Source: Deltaproteobacteria bacterium
GTDB lineage: Bacteria; Myxococcota; Kuafuiibacteriia; Kuafuiibacteriales; Kuafuiibacteriaceae
Length of the DNA: 64,000 nucleotides
Direction of reading: 5' to 3'
NCBI GenBank assembly: GCA_016703535.1
Contig: JADJBV010000001.1
Span: 4,268,001 to 4,332,000 of the forward strand
The position numbers and the translations under genes are program-made. Positions 8,065 to 17,178 of this stretch are shown piece by piece. The stretch's first letter is position 1. Every line of letters starts with the position of its first letter. Below the pieces are notes generated by a model, which searched no databases, was not told the origin of the DNA, and saw only the letters and a program-made list of their open reading frames with translations.

Positions 8065-9257
8065 CGCGGGCCATCCAAGAGCCAAGCCGGCAGGTCCCGG
8101 CGCTCCACGGGGCGCCCGACGATCCTTCGGCTGGCCAGGTCGTGGACCAGGCGGCCCACGGTCCGCAGGTTTTCGGGCCACGGCGAAAGCAGCAGCGCTT
8201 GGGCGGCGTCGGCGTCGAAGGAGAGGGCCTCTCGGGTGGGCAGGTTCCGCTCCTTGAGCCAGTCTTGATAGAGGCGCTCGATCCACAACAAGAGATCACC
8301 CTTGCGTTCATCCAAGGAGGGAACCTTGAGCTCCCACAGGGCCAAACGCGCGTAGAGATCTTGGCGGAACTCACCGGCCCGGGCCCGAGCCGCCAGGTGC
8401 CGGTGGGTCGCGGCGACCACCCGCACGTCGACCGCGTGGGGACGAGTGGCGCCCACCGCCAACACCTCCCGCTCTTGGATCGCCCGGAGCAACTTGGCTT
8501 GCAGTTCTTTGGGCATCTCTCCGATCTCGTCGAGGAACAAGGTCCCGCCCTCGGCGGCCCGGAAGAGCCCAGGGTGATCGGTGGCGGCCCCGGTGAAGGC
8601 GCCCTTTACGTGGCCAAAAAGTTGGCTCTCGATGATCTGCTCCGAAAAGGTGGCGCAGTTGATCGCCAAAAATGGGCCAGCGCGCCCCGAGAGCCGGTGG
8701 ACCTCCCGGGCCAGCTGCTCCTTGCCGGTCCCGGTGTCGCCGATGATCAAAACTGGGGAACGATCGGGGGCGGCCCGGGCCAGCTGAGCCCGCAGGGCCC
8801 GCACCAAGGTGGCGTCGCCAGGGACCGCACCTGGAGCGACCTGCGGCACGCTGCGATCGTCCAGCGTGTGGCCGGGTTCGACCACCAACAACACGTCCCC
8901 CACCCGCAAAATAGCGCCGCTCTCCAACACCAAGGGCCCCCCTTGGGCTCGTTCGGTGCCGACGCTGGAGCCGTTGCGACTGCCCAGATCACGCCCCAGG
9001 TAGGCGCCTTGGGCCGAACTCCATTCGACGGCAAAATGAGCCCGAGAGACGGTCGGGTGGTGGAGGGGTGGCACGGCGGGATCCTCGGATTGGCGCCCCA
9101 ACACCAATCGATCCGGCCCGAGATCGAGCCGAAGCTCCAGCTCGGGTGGGTACGCCGAACGCAGGCGCAACTTCAGCCCTGGGCGAGGCGCCTGAGGGCT
9201 GGCCCGCTGGGCCGAGTCCAACGTCTCTTCATCGCCACCGGCCGGGCGCCGCGCCAT
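8061..9257 (-). CDS. FHA-domain sigma54 activator with GAFTGA but no DNA-binding domain
   Basis: The 398-residue protein begins with a canonical FHA phosphothreonine-binding domain (residues 28-128: LGRQ, HHPTVSRAHF, SRNGSSV). An AAA+ domain follows: Walker A GDTGTGKE at 173-180, GAFTGA at 219-224, Walker B LFLDEIG at 240-246 and an Arg-finger region (FRQDLYARL). Sensor II is altered (PWPENLRTV). The protein stops soon after (LPAWLLDGPR), so the Fis-type helix-turn-helix of this family is absent. It overlaps the next gene by 4 bp, and that partner has the helix-turn-helix but lacks GAFTGA. A kinase gene is transcribed divergently 66 bp away. A mixed ring responding to Thr phosphorylation is inferred. 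Confidence 0.88.
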   Translation of the reverse strand: MARRPAGGDEETLDSAQRASPQAPRPGLKLRLRSAYPPELELRLDLGPDRLVLGRQSEDPAVPPLHHPTVSRAHFAVEWSSAQGAYLGRDLGSRNGSSVGTERAQGGPLVLESGAILRVGDVLLVVEPGHTLDDRSVPQVAPGAVPGDATLVRALRAQLARAAPDRSPVLIIGDTGTGKEQLAREVHRLSGRAGPFLAINCATFSEQIIESQLFGHVKGAFTGAATDHPGLFRAAEGGTLFLDEIGEMPKELQAKLLRAIQEREVLAVGATRPHAVDVRVVAATHRHLAARARAGEFRQDLYARLALWELKVPSLDERKGDLLLWIERLYQDWLKERNLPTREALSFDADAAQALLLSPWPENLRTVGRLVHDLASRRIVGRPVERRDLPAWLLDGPR

Positions 9258-9323
9258 CGGGGCATCGTGGCCCGAGACGCGCCCGACTTCAATCAGTCCC
9301 GAGGGTTGTGCTACTCCTCGGGG

Positions 9324-11123
9324 GTGGAGGCGCCGACGGTTGGAGAGCTGATCGGCGGTTATCGCCTAGAGCGGGCCTTGGGGGCCGGCGCCGCCAGCCG
9401 GGTCTATTTGGCGGTGCACCAGCGCCTGGGGCGACGGGTGGCGATCAAGGTGCTCCACGCCAACGCCGACGCCAAGGTGATCTCTCGCTTTTTGGCCGAG
9501 GCCCGGGTGGTCAACGACATCCGCCACCCCAACATCATCGACATCAGCGACTTCCTCGACGCCGAACCGGGGCGGCTGGCCCTGGTGATGGAGTTGATCG
9601 AAGGCCCGAGCCTGAAGAAGTTGCGGGTCGAGGGGCGCCGACTCTCCTTCGTGCAAGCCATCGGCGTGATCCTTCAGTTGGTCGACGCCCTGGACGCGGC
9701 CCACGGCCTGGGGGTGATCCACCGGGACCTCAAGCCCGACAACCTGCTGCTCACCGAAGAGCCGCCGCCGGATCCGTTTTTGATCCCGTGGTTGAAGGTG
9801 GTCGATTTTGGCATCGCCAAGATCAACGACGGTGGCGTCGAACACACCGCCACCGGGATCATGATCGGCACGCCAGCCTACATGGCGCCAGAGCAGATCG
9901 CCGGTAAGCCCCCGCCCTCCAGCGCCACCGACGTCTACGCGGTGGGCGAGCTGCTGTACGAGCTCCTGACGGGGGTGCGCGCCTTCCCCCAGGGCACCGT
10001 CACCGAAACTGTGCAAGCCAAGTTGCGCGGCGATCTGCCGCCCCTCGAGCCCTTGTTGGTGCCGGGGGCGGTGGCGATCCAAGACGTGATCATCCGTTGT
10101 CTGTCGCACCGGCCCGGGGCTCGCCCGGCTTTGGCGGAGATCCGGGGCCTTTTGTTGTCGATCTGTCCCGAGGCCGAACGGTACGCCTTTCGGGCCCCTC
10201 CGAGCAGCTTGCGGCCCCGCTCCGAGGCCGAAACCGTCGAGCCGCCGCCCAACCCGGTCCGAAACTCGATCCTCCCGGCGGTCACTGAAACCCAAGGCAA
10301 CCCGATCCCCGACCTCCGCGCCGCCTTGGGGAGCCCTATCCCCATCCCGGCGGCTGAGACCGAAGCCCAACGCCCACCGATGTCGACGTCATCCTCCATG
10401 TTGGCCCCCGTTGTCCCCAGCGAGATCTCCGGCATCGACAGCGTGCCCGAGCCGATCACCACCGCGGTCACCATGGTCCAAGGTGAAGGCGCAACCCGAG
10501 TGGTCACGCCTTCGGGCGCCAAGGACGTCGACGAGCTGCGGGGCTCACCCTTCGACGACGCCACTACCACCGTGGGCTTGATCGGCTCGATCCCGCGGAG
10601 CCTGGCGAAGAACGTGAGTCGACGGCCGGCGCTGGCGGGCCTCGTCGCCTTGAGCCTGGTCGCCCTGGGCCTGGCCTTGAGCGTCAGCCGCGACCGCGGC
10701 GTCGATCCGACGACGACCACGCTCCAGCCCCCGAAGGACACACCGCCGCCGGTGATCCTCCCGACCCCGACCCCCACGCCTGAAACGCCGCCCCCGGCCC
10801 AGATCGCGCCGAGGGCCGTACGGGTCCAAGTGGAGAGTGTCCCCGCGGGAGCTCGGGTGGAGGATCCCGAGTCGGGCTCAGTCCTGGGGACGACGCCGCT
10901 CAGCTTGGAGTTGGGGGATGCGCCCCGGCGCCGGGTGCGGATCGCCCTCGACGATCACGAGCCCGTGGTGGTCCTGCTTTCGCCTTCGAGCCCAAAGGTC
11001 GAGGTCGAGCTGACGCCCCGGACCCCGGCTCGAGGGAAGCGAAGCCCTCCCCCACCCCCCAACAAAGGCAACAAGCCGGCCCCGGGCCCCACCGGTGAAG
11101 GAGGCGACTTTCCGTCATGGTGA
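9324..11123 (+). CDS. Membrane Ser/Thr protein kinase with PEGA-like C-terminal domain
   Basis: An Hanks-type kinase fills residues 13-280: P-loop GAGAASRV at 20-27, catalytic Lys42, HRDLKPDN at 133-140, DFG at 161-163 and APE at 188-190, all intact. A Pro/Ser/Thr-rich linker follows, then one transmembrane helix near 435-454. The extracytoplasmic tail contains a PEGA-like beta domain (about 498-552, with VESVPAGARVE). No ATG is placed near the kinase start; GTG at 9324 is chosen (599 residues), and TTG at 9306 is an alternative. It overlaps the TPR gene downstream by 7 bp and is divergent from the two FHA activator genes, which suggests it phosphorylates their partners or binding peptides (inference). 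Confidence 0.85.
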   Translation: MEAPTVGELIGGYRLERALGAGAASRVYLAVHQRLGRRVAIKVLHANADAKVISRFLAEARVVNDIRHPNIIDISDFLDAEPGRLALVMELIEGPSLKKLRVEGRRLSFVQAIGVILQLVDALDAAHGLGVIHRDLKPDNLLLTEEPPPDPFLIPWLKVVDFGIAKINDGGVEHTATGIMIGTPAYMAPEQIAGKPPPSSATDVYAVGELLYELLTGVRAFPQGTVTETVQAKLRGDLPPLEPLLVPGAVAIQDVIIRCLSHRPGARPALAEIRGLLLSICPEAERYAFRAPPSSLRPRSEAETVEPPPNPVRNSILPAVTETQGNPIPDLRAALGSPIPIPAAETEAQRPPMSTSSSMLAPVVPSEISGIDSVPEPITTAVTMVQGEGATRVVTPSGAKDVDELRGSPFDDATTTVGLIGSIPRSLAKNVSRRPALAGLVALSLVALGLALSVSRDRGVDPTTTTLQPPKDTPPPVILPTPTPTPETPPPAQIAPRAVRVQVESVPAGARVEDPESGSVLGTTPLSLELGDAPRRRVRIALDDHEPVVVLLSPSSPKVEVELTPRTPARGKRSPPPPPNKGNKPAPGPTGEGGDFPSW

Positions 11124-11701
11124 GGTGGATCTTCGCCCTGTTGCTGGTCGTGCTCCCGCGGGCCGCCGGCGCGGAAGCCGACGACGGCCGGGCCGCCTTC
11201 GAGCGGGGTCGACAACTTTACCTGGCCGGCGACTACCAAGACGCCTTGCCCCACCTGCAGCAAGCGTATGAGCTGTCGGGGCGACGCCCCTCGACGACCC
11301 TGGCGCTGGGGAAGTGCCTGCGCGCCATCGGCGACATCGAAGGGGCCTTGTTGCGGTACGAAGACTACCTGGCGGTCCGCCCTCGGCCCCCCGACGCGGC
11401 CAAGATCGAGTTGGAGGTTGCGGAGCTCAAGGCCGAGCTGAAGCGTGATCGGGACCCCAACCAAGAGCCCGACTTCTTGGATCAACAACGTCGCCCGGCC
11501 CCATCCGCGCCCCCGGAGTGGGAGGCGGAGCCCAGCTTGACCAGCGCCCCGCCCGAACCCGCCTTGCTGGAGCGGCCGATCTTTTGGGTCGGGGTCGCGG
11601 CGGTGGCGGTGATCGCCGGAGGTTTGGCCCTCACCTTCGCCTTGGGCTCCAGCCCCGAGGATCCACTCGGCGGCACCTTGGGAGTGGTGCTTCAAAGATG
11701 A
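11117..11701 (+). CDS. Signal-peptide TPR protein with C-terminal membrane helix
   Basis: The 194-residue protein opens with a signal peptide (WIFALLLVVLPRAAGA). Two to three TPR-like helical pairs follow at residues 25-90 (AAFERGRQLYLAGDYQDALP). A Pro-rich linker and one hydrophobic helix near residues 155-177 come next, then a short tail. Proteins with this plan commonly follow Ser/Thr kinase genes in myxobacterial genomes and are thought to be periplasmic scaffolds. It overlaps the kinase gene upstream by 7 bp and the lipoprotein gene downstream by 4 bp (ATGA), so the three form one unit. Confidence 0.75.
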   Translation: MVRWIFALLLVVLPRAAGAEADDGRAAFERGRQLYLAGDYQDALPHLQQAYELSGRRPSTTLALGKCLRAIGDIEGALLRYEDYLAVRPRPPDAAKIELEVAELKAELKRDRDPNQEPDFLDQQRRPAPSAPPEWEAEPSLTSAPPEPALLERPIFWVGVAAVAVIAGGLALTFALGSSPEDPLGGTLGVVLQR

Positions 11702-14364
11702 GAACACGAGCCCTGTCCCTGATCCTGCTCACCTCTTTCGAGGCGGGGTGCGCCAGCGAAGCCCCAGAGATCCTGCTGTGGGTCGAGGCTGACTACCCGA
11801 TGGCGGCGAACAGCCGCGCGGTGAAGGTGACCATCGCCGAGTCCGGTGAACAGGTCGTGCCGCTCTTGGGCGACACTCCCAAGTGCCTTCCGTTCTCCTT
11901 CAGCATCGTCAAGGCCGAGGACACGGACCTGGACGCGCCGATCGAGCTGATCGTCCAGATCGAGCGATTGGACGGAGACTTCGTGACCCGACGCATCGCG
12001 ACCCGCTTTGGCTCGGGCCTGCGCGAGCTGCGGGTCCACTTCGAGGAGCGCTGTGCCTTTGCCGACGACTGCGATCGTACCGACACCGTCCCCGAGCTCC
12101 CGGCTCGAGATCGGGCCGAGGCGCTCCAGGACATCGAGGCCACCTCCTGCTTGCCCTTGCCGACCCCCATCGAGTGTGTGGCCCAAGGTGGGTGCCTCGC
12201 GTTGGCCAGTGCCCTCGCCCCGGTCTGCGTCACCCCCTGCCCCACCCCATCGGAGGTCGAGGCCCCGGCACCGCCGCTGATGCCCCTGCTCCCCAGCCCA
12301 CCCTCCCCTTGGACCTGTGATCCCGGGTGGTCCCCGGTTGTGCAAGACAACTTGCAATTCTGTCAGCCCTGGCCCAGGGAGGTCCCGGCCTGCCCGCTGG
12401 GCACCGCCCGCATCCCCGGGGATCCCGAGTGTCAGCCCCTCTCTGGACCTTGCCCCAGCGGCTCGTTCCCGACGCCGCTCCCGGCGGGCGCCCAAGTGGT
12501 TTCGGCGACCAGCGGCCCAGGCCTGGAGGCCGTGCTGCGCAGCGCCAACCCCGGCACGACAGTGGTCCTCGGTCGGGGCACGCACCGGGCCAACGCTCTG
12601 GCGATCGACCGACCGCTCCAGATCATCGGTGCCTGCACCGCCGAGACGATCCTGGAGCTGGCGGGTGGAGAGGTCTTGATCACCGCCGGGCCCACGTCCT
12701 TGTCGGCGTTGACCATCCGGGGCGCCGGGACCGGGGTCCGGGTCAACGGCGTGGCCGCCACCCTCGAGGGCTTGCAGATCGACGGGCCCAGCTACGAAGG
12801 GATAAGGGCCAACGACGGTGCGGTCCTGACGCTCCGAGGCATCTCGGTTCGAAACAGCGGCGGTACGGGGTTGAGGGTCGAGGGATCCACCGTCAGCGCC
12901 GAACGCGTCGAGTTGTACCGAACCACCTCGAGCGGCGCGCGGATCTCGGGCTCCCGGGCTGACCTCCGCGCCGTCGCCATCACCGGCGTCGTCCCGGGCA
13001 GTGACGCCGGGATCGGCACTGGCAGTGGCCTCTTGCTCCGGCACGAGTCGTCCGTCGTCGGCGAGGGCCTGGTGATCAGCGGCGCCTTCGACTGGGGGAT
13101 GCAGGTCCGCGAAGCCAGCACCCTGAGCCTGACCCGGAGCTTGTCCAGGGAGGAAAGCGGCTCCACGGCCGGCGGGATAAGGATCGCCGAGGGCTCCGAG
13201 GTGGTCGTTGACCACGGGGCGATCGACGGCGCCGCCGATGCGGGCATCTACGTCAACGCCGGGGCCGCGCTCAGGGGCAGCCACCTCTACCTGGCGGACC
13301 TCCGCTCGGAACAACCCGGCCACCGAGGCACGGGGGTCATCTGTTCCTCCTCCGGCCAGCTGGAGCTGAGCCGAGCGGTGATCGTCCGGGCGAGCCGCTA
13401 CGGGATCAACGCGGGGAGCGGCTGTCGGGCAAGGCTCCACGACCTGGAGCTCCGGACGATCGGCGAGACCTCCGACGGAGGTGACGCGCTGTACTTTCAG
13501 GACGCCTCCCTTCTCCTCGAGCGGGCCCTCATCTCCTCCCCGAGGGATCGGGCGATCAGCCTCGAAGAACGGGCAGTGGCGCAGATCGTGGACCTGACCG
13601 CGCTGGCGGAGGGTCGTGGTGAGGACCCCGGGATCTACCTGGCGCCGACCGCCGACCTTCAGCTGTCGGAGGCGGCTTTTGCCGGCTTCGATGAAGGCTT
13701 GGTCTCGAGCGCCCGCAGCTCCACCACGCCGGTGACCCTGTCCGACCTCTACCTCGAGGACGTTCGAGGTTACGGGATCCGGATCTCCGGCACCGAACAA
13801 CGACGAACCAAGATCTCCATCACCCGAGCGGATCTCCGCCGAGTGGGAGGTCGAGGCCTCGATCTGAGCAACGTCGACGCTGAGCTCGAGGACCTGTCGG
13901 TGCGGGACTCGGGCTTCGGCGAGCCCAACTACTCTGGGGCGGGCGTGGCCCTCTTGACCTCTTCGGTGGTCGGGCGTCGGTGGAGCGTTCAGAACGTGGA
14001 CGACGCTTCGATCGTAGTCTTGGGCGGCGAAATCGAGCTGGAGGATGTCGAAGGGGTCGGGACCAGTTGCCGCCCCAGCCCACTGCCACAGGCCTGTGGC
14101 GTGTACTCCGCCACTGGGCTCCACCTCGGCATCGGCCTGGGGCGGATCTTCCCGGAGACCGTGGTCTCGGTCCGTCGTTTTCGATTCGCCGAACATCAGA
14201 TCGGGATCCGTCAGGCCGACGGGCTGCTGCAACTGCAGGACGGAGTGGTGGAAGAAAGCCGAATCGGGATCCTCTCGGACTACGAGGGGCGGGACCTGGA
14301 GCGACTTCTGTCCGGCGTGAACCTTCGGACCAACGAGCAGGACCTGAACCTGATCGATGACTGA
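11698..14364 (+). CDS. Right-handed beta-helix lipoprotein (family member 1)
   Basis: The 888-residue lipoprotein has lipobox FEAG-C, with Cys at residue 18. Residues 20-140 form a conserved envelope module, then a Cys-rich belt with ECVAQGGCLA and CVTPCPTP and a Pro run. From about 270 to 880 there are many short repeats of the right-handed parallel beta-helix type (pectate lyase/NosD fold: xLxxxxIxxxGxxGI). Such proteins bind or cleave polysaccharide; no catalytic residues could be assigned. The Cys belt is shared with the genes at 34576 and 47668. It is coupled to the TPR gene upstream (ATGA). One exact palindrome copy (12341-12356) lies inside and encodes VQDNLQ. Confidence 0.8.
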   Translation: MRTRALSLILLTSFEAGCASEAPEILLWVEADYPMAANSRAVKVTIAESGEQVVPLLGDTPKCLPFSFSIVKAEDTDLDAPIELIVQIERLDGDFVTRRIATRFGSGLRELRVHFEERCAFADDCDRTDTVPELPARDRAEALQDIEATSCLPLPTPIECVAQGGCLALASALAPVCVTPCPTPSEVEAPAPPLMPLLPSPPSPWTCDPGWSPVVQDNLQFCQPWPREVPACPLGTARIPGDPECQPLSGPCPSGSFPTPLPAGAQVVSATSGPGLEAVLRSANPGTTVVLGRGTHRANALAIDRPLQIIGACTAETILELAGGEVLITAGPTSLSALTIRGAGTGVRVNGVAATLEGLQIDGPSYEGIRANDGAVLTLRGISVRNSGGTGLRVEGSTVSAERVELYRTTSSGARISGSRADLRAVAITGVVPGSDAGIGTGSGLLLRHESSVVGEGLVISGAFDWGMQVREASTLSLTRSLSREESGSTAGGIRIAEGSEVVVDHGAIDGAADAGIYVNAGAALRGSHLYLADLRSEQPGHRGTGVICSSSGQLELSRAVIVRASRYGINAGSGCRARLHDLELRTIGETSDGGDALYFQDASLLLERALISSPRDRAISLEERAVAQIVDLTALAEGRGEDPGIYLAPTADLQLSEAAFAGFDEGLVSSARSSTTPVTLSDLYLEDVRGYGIRISGTEQRRTKISITRADLRRVGGRGLDLSNVDAELEDLSVRDSGFGEPNYSGAGVALLTSSVVGRRWSVQNVDDASIVVLGGEIELEDVEGVGTSCRPSPLPQACGVYSATGLHLGIGLGRIFPETVVSVRRFRFAEHQIGIRQADGLLQLQDGVVEESRIGILSDYEGRDLERLLSGVNLRTNEQDLNLIDD
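12341..12356. repeat. Exact copy of recurrent palindrome
   Basis: TGCAAGACAACTTGCA, within the first beta-helix lipoprotein gene. Confidence 0.85.
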
Positions 14365-14372
14365 ACGGGCGG

Positions 14373-15722
14373 CTAACCCAACTCGTACTTGTGGATCTTG
14401 TCGATCAAGGTCACCCGGTTGACCCCCAAACGCCGGGCCGCCTCGGACTGGTTGCCACCCACGGCCTCCAGCGCCCGACGGATCAGGCCTCGTTCGTAGG
14501 CCTCGACCTGCTCCTTGAGGCTGAGGCTGCCGTCGAGGGGCGGCAGGGTGCTCTCCTCGGCGGCGACGGTGGTGGTCATGGGGGTCGCGTAGGCCGACAG
14601 GTCGATGTCGGGCCCGGTCGCCAAGGCGATCATCCGGGCCACGGTGTTCTCCAGCTGGCGCACGTTGCCCGGCCAGTCGGCCCGCTCCAAGGCCACCAAC
14701 AATTCGGGTTTGAGCACCACCCGCGGGATGCCGAACTTTTCGCCGTAGAGCCGCGCAAACTCCAGCGCCAACTTGGCCACATCCTCCCGCCGCTCTCGCA
14801 AGGAGGGCACCACCAACTCCACCACGTCGAGGCGAAAGTAGAGATCTTGGCGGAAGCGGCCGGCCTTCACCTCGGCCTCCAGATCCCGGTTGGTGGAGGC
14901 CACGATCCGAACGTCGACCTTCTCCACCTTGCCCGAGCCGACCGGCTGGATTTCGCCCTCTTGAATGGCACGCAGCAACTTGGCTTGCAGCGCCAACGGG
15001 ATCTCTCCGACCTCGTCGAGGACCAAGGTGCCGCCGTCGGCCTGGGCAAAAAAGCCGGCCCGGGCCCCCTGAGCGCCGGTGAAGGCACCCTTGGCGTGTC
15101 CGAAGAGCTCGGCCTCGGCCAGCTCGGAGGGGATCGCCGCGCAGTTGAAGCGGACCAAGGGCTGCTTGGAGCGGGCGCTCTGGGCATGGATCAAGGAGGC
15201 GATCAGCTCCTTGCCCGTGCCGGTTTCACCGCGGAGCAATACGGTCACGTCTTTGGTGGCGATACGGCTGACCGCGTCGAGGAGGCGGCGCATCGGCGGC
15301 GCGTCGGCCACGATCCGCCGGCCGATCGCTTGTTCGGCGGCCAACAGCCGGTTGGCCACCCGCAGACCGTGGGTCTCGACCGCTCGCTCGATGACCAAAA
15401 CCAGCTCATCGTTGTCGAAGGGTTTGGTCAGGTAGTCGTAGGCGCCGGCCTTCATGGCCTCCACCGCAACCCGCTCCGAGCCGTGGGCGGTCAGCAGGAT
15501 GGCCGGAAGGTTCTGCTCTCGCTCCCGCAGGCGCCGCAACACCTCCAGGCCGTCCATCTCCGGCATGGAGAGGTCCACGACGACCACCTCGATCCCCTCC
15601 AACTTGCGCAAGGCCTCGGAGCCGGAAGCGGCCACGATCGCCTCGTGGCCCCGATCGGCCAAAAGTTCGGAGAGGGCGTAGCGAACGCCCGGGTCGTCAT
15701 CGATCAAGAGGACCCGGCCCAT
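14373..15722 (-). CDS. NtrC-family sigma54 response regulator
   Basis: The 449-residue protein has the complete family layout. The receiver domain spans 1-120, with phospho-acceptor Asp50 in VVVVDLSMPEMDG and the conserved Lys in YLTKPF. The AAA+ domain spans about 140-365, with Walker A GETGTGKE, GAFTGA, Walker B LVLDEVGE and sensor II DWPGNVRQLEN. The C-terminal Fis-type helix-turn-helix is GNQSEAARRLGVNRVTLIDK. Start is the ATG at 15722, sharing one base with the stop of the kinase gene upstream (TGATG). Co-direction with the kinase and the RND pump suggests it controls that efflux system from a sigma54 promoter. Confidence 0.93.
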   Translation of the reverse strand: MGRVLLIDDDPGVRYALSELLADRGHEAIVAASGSEALRKLEGIEVVVVDLSMPEMDGLEVLRRLREREQNLPAILLTAHGSERVAVEAMKAGAYDYLTKPFDNDELVLVIERAVETHGLRVANRLLAAEQAIGRRIVADAPPMRRLLDAVSRIATKDVTVLLRGETGTGKELIASLIHAQSARSKQPLVRFNCAAIPSELAEAELFGHAKGAFTGAQGARAGFFAQADGGTLVLDEVGEIPLALQAKLLRAIQEGEIQPVGSGKVEKVDVRIVASTNRDLEAEVKAGRFRQDLYFRLDVVELVVPSLRERREDVAKLALEFARLYGEKFGIPRVVLKPELLVALERADWPGNVRQLENTVARMIALATGPDIDLSAYATPMTTTVAAEESTLPPLDGSLSLKEQVEAYERGLIRRALEAVGGNQSEAARRLGVNRVTLIDKIHKYELG

Positions 15723-17176
15723 CAAAGACCTCGGGGGGCCGGGACCACCGCGCTGACGTCGGCCAGGGATTGTTCACTGGCCCTGGGTGGCTCGAGGGGA
15801 AGGCGAAGAGTTACGCTGGTGCCCCGCCCCTCTAGGCTTTCGAAGGAAAGTTGTCCCCCATGTTGGGCGACGACGGTCTTGGCCAACAACACGCCCAGAC
15901 CCGTACCACCTTCTCGCATCGTGAAAAACGGGGTCCCCACCCGAGCCAGGTATTCGGCCGGGATCCCTTTGCCGTCGTCTCGGACCACCACCTCGGCCTC
16001 GCCCGGCCGGGGCTGGACCAGAAGCTCGACCCGACCGCCGGTGGGTGTGGCCTCGATGGCGTTCGACACCAAGTTGAGGAGCGCCTCCTTGAGCCGCCGC
16101 GGATCGGCGACCACGTTGGCCGGTCCACCCGATCGGGAGAGGGTCACGCCCGCGTCGCTGGCCCGGGCCTCCAGCACCGCCATCACGTTGTCGGCCAGCT
16201 CCGCCAGATCGATGGCCTCGGGCCGCAGGTCCTGGAGCGGCCGGCTGAAGCTCAGGTATTCGGACATGATCTGCTCCATCCGCGCGATCTCGCTGCGCAC
16301 CACCTCGAGGCGCTGCCGGGAACGTTCATCTTGGGCGTTGCTGGAGAGGAGCTGCACCAGGGCCTTCACCGCCGCCAGCGGGTTCTTGAGCTCATGGGCC
16401 ACCTTGGCGCTGACCGCCTCCAGGGAGCTGGTCCGCTCCAACGAGCTATTCAGTAGATCCTCACGCATCCGCTCCAGCCGCTCGCCGGCCATGGTGGCGG
16501 CTTCGGTCAAGGAGGCGACCAGGGCCCCGGACATGAACAGGGAGTAGAGCAAGGTGATGGTGGTCAGGATGTAGTCGTAGGGTTGGCCGATCGCCGGCCC
16601 CATCCAGGATCTGGGCAGCAGCGCCAGGGCTATGATGCAGAGGGCGTTGGCGGCGATGGCGATGGCCGTGTCCTTGCTGCGCCCCCGCAACATCGCCTCG
16701 GCCACGCTGGCCCCGAGCATTAGGCAGACCAGCGGGCTGGTGAGGCCTCCGGTCACGCCGATGGCGAGCCCCTGCATGCTGACGTAGCCGAGCAGGAGGA
16801 AACGTGGGTGGCGGGTCTCCCGGTCGCTGGGATCAACGGTGAAGGCCTCGTACAACACCATCCCCATCACCGACACCGACATGATCGCCAGGATGCAGAT
16901 GCGTTCCGCCGGGTACCCCGCCACGGCCAAGAGGCCCAACATCAACAGCACGAAGGGCAACACCAAGAAGGGCCGCTTCTTGGACCAGGCGACGTGCATC
17001 GCCACGATCTGGCGCTGACGGAGGCGAGAGTAGCGGCTCCGGCGCGGGGTGCCCTTGCCGCTGGGCACCGGCGCGACCACGTCGCTCAGGGAGTCGGTGT
17101 CGGAGGTCACGGCCAGAGTCTGCGCGTCCGGGTGGGGTCGGCACAATCCCGGAGGCGCTGGACCTGGCCGCCACAT
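15722..17176 (-). CDS. Membrane sensor histidine kinase
   Basis: The N-terminal third has five or six hydrophobic segments (from FLVLPFVLLMLGLLAVAGY to ILTTITLLYSLFMSGALVA). A HisKA domain follows with the H-box AKVAHELKNPLAAVK, then an HATPase domain with N-box NLVSNAIEA, DDGKGIP and GGTGLGVLLAK. There is no separate periplasmic domain, so the sensing is likely of membrane or hydrophobic signals. The ATG at 17176 is used (484 residues); its first 22 residues look atypical, and GTG at 17110 is a possible alternative. It begins 3 bp after the RND pump stop and ends overlapping the NtrC-type regulator, its likely partner. Confidence 0.9.
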   Translation of the reverse strand: MWRPGPAPPGLCRPHPDAQTLAVTSDTDSLSDVVAPVPSGKGTPRRSRYSRLRQRQIVAMHVAWSKKRPFLVLPFVLLMLGLLAVAGYPAERICILAIMSVSVMGMVLYEAFTVDPSDRETRHPRFLLLGYVSMQGLAIGVTGGLTSPLVCLMLGASVAEAMLRGRSKDTAIAIAANALCIIALALLPRSWMGPAIGQPYDYILTTITLLYSLFMSGALVASLTEAATMAGERLERMREDLLNSSLERTSSLEAVSAKVAHELKNPLAAVKALVQLLSSNAQDERSRQRLEVVRSEIARMEQIMSEYLSFSRPLQDLRPEAIDLAELADNVMAVLEARASDAGVTLSRSGGPANVVADPRRLKEALLNLVSNAIEATPTGGRVELLVQPRPGEAEVVVRDDGKGIPAEYLARVGTPFFTMREGGTGLGVLLAKTVVAQHGGQLSFESLEGRGTSVTLRLPLEPPRASEQSLADVSAVVPAPRGL

Positions 17177-17178
17177 GG

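Noticed and set aside
8488..8506. Palindrome-like GCAACTTGGCTTGCAG, also near 14984
   Set aside because: It encodes the conserved AAA+ sequence LQAKLLR in both genes, so protein conservation explains it.
7656..9323. N-terminal extension of the Ser/Thr kinase frame
   Set aside because: It runs antisense through both FHA activator genes and has no protein-like pattern; the kinase domain begins just after GTG 9324.
11692..14232. Long minus-strand open frame opposite the first beta-helix lipoprotein
   Set aside because: Low-stop antisense frame of a G+C-rich gene; no motif, while the plus strand has lipobox, Cys belt and beta-helix repeats.
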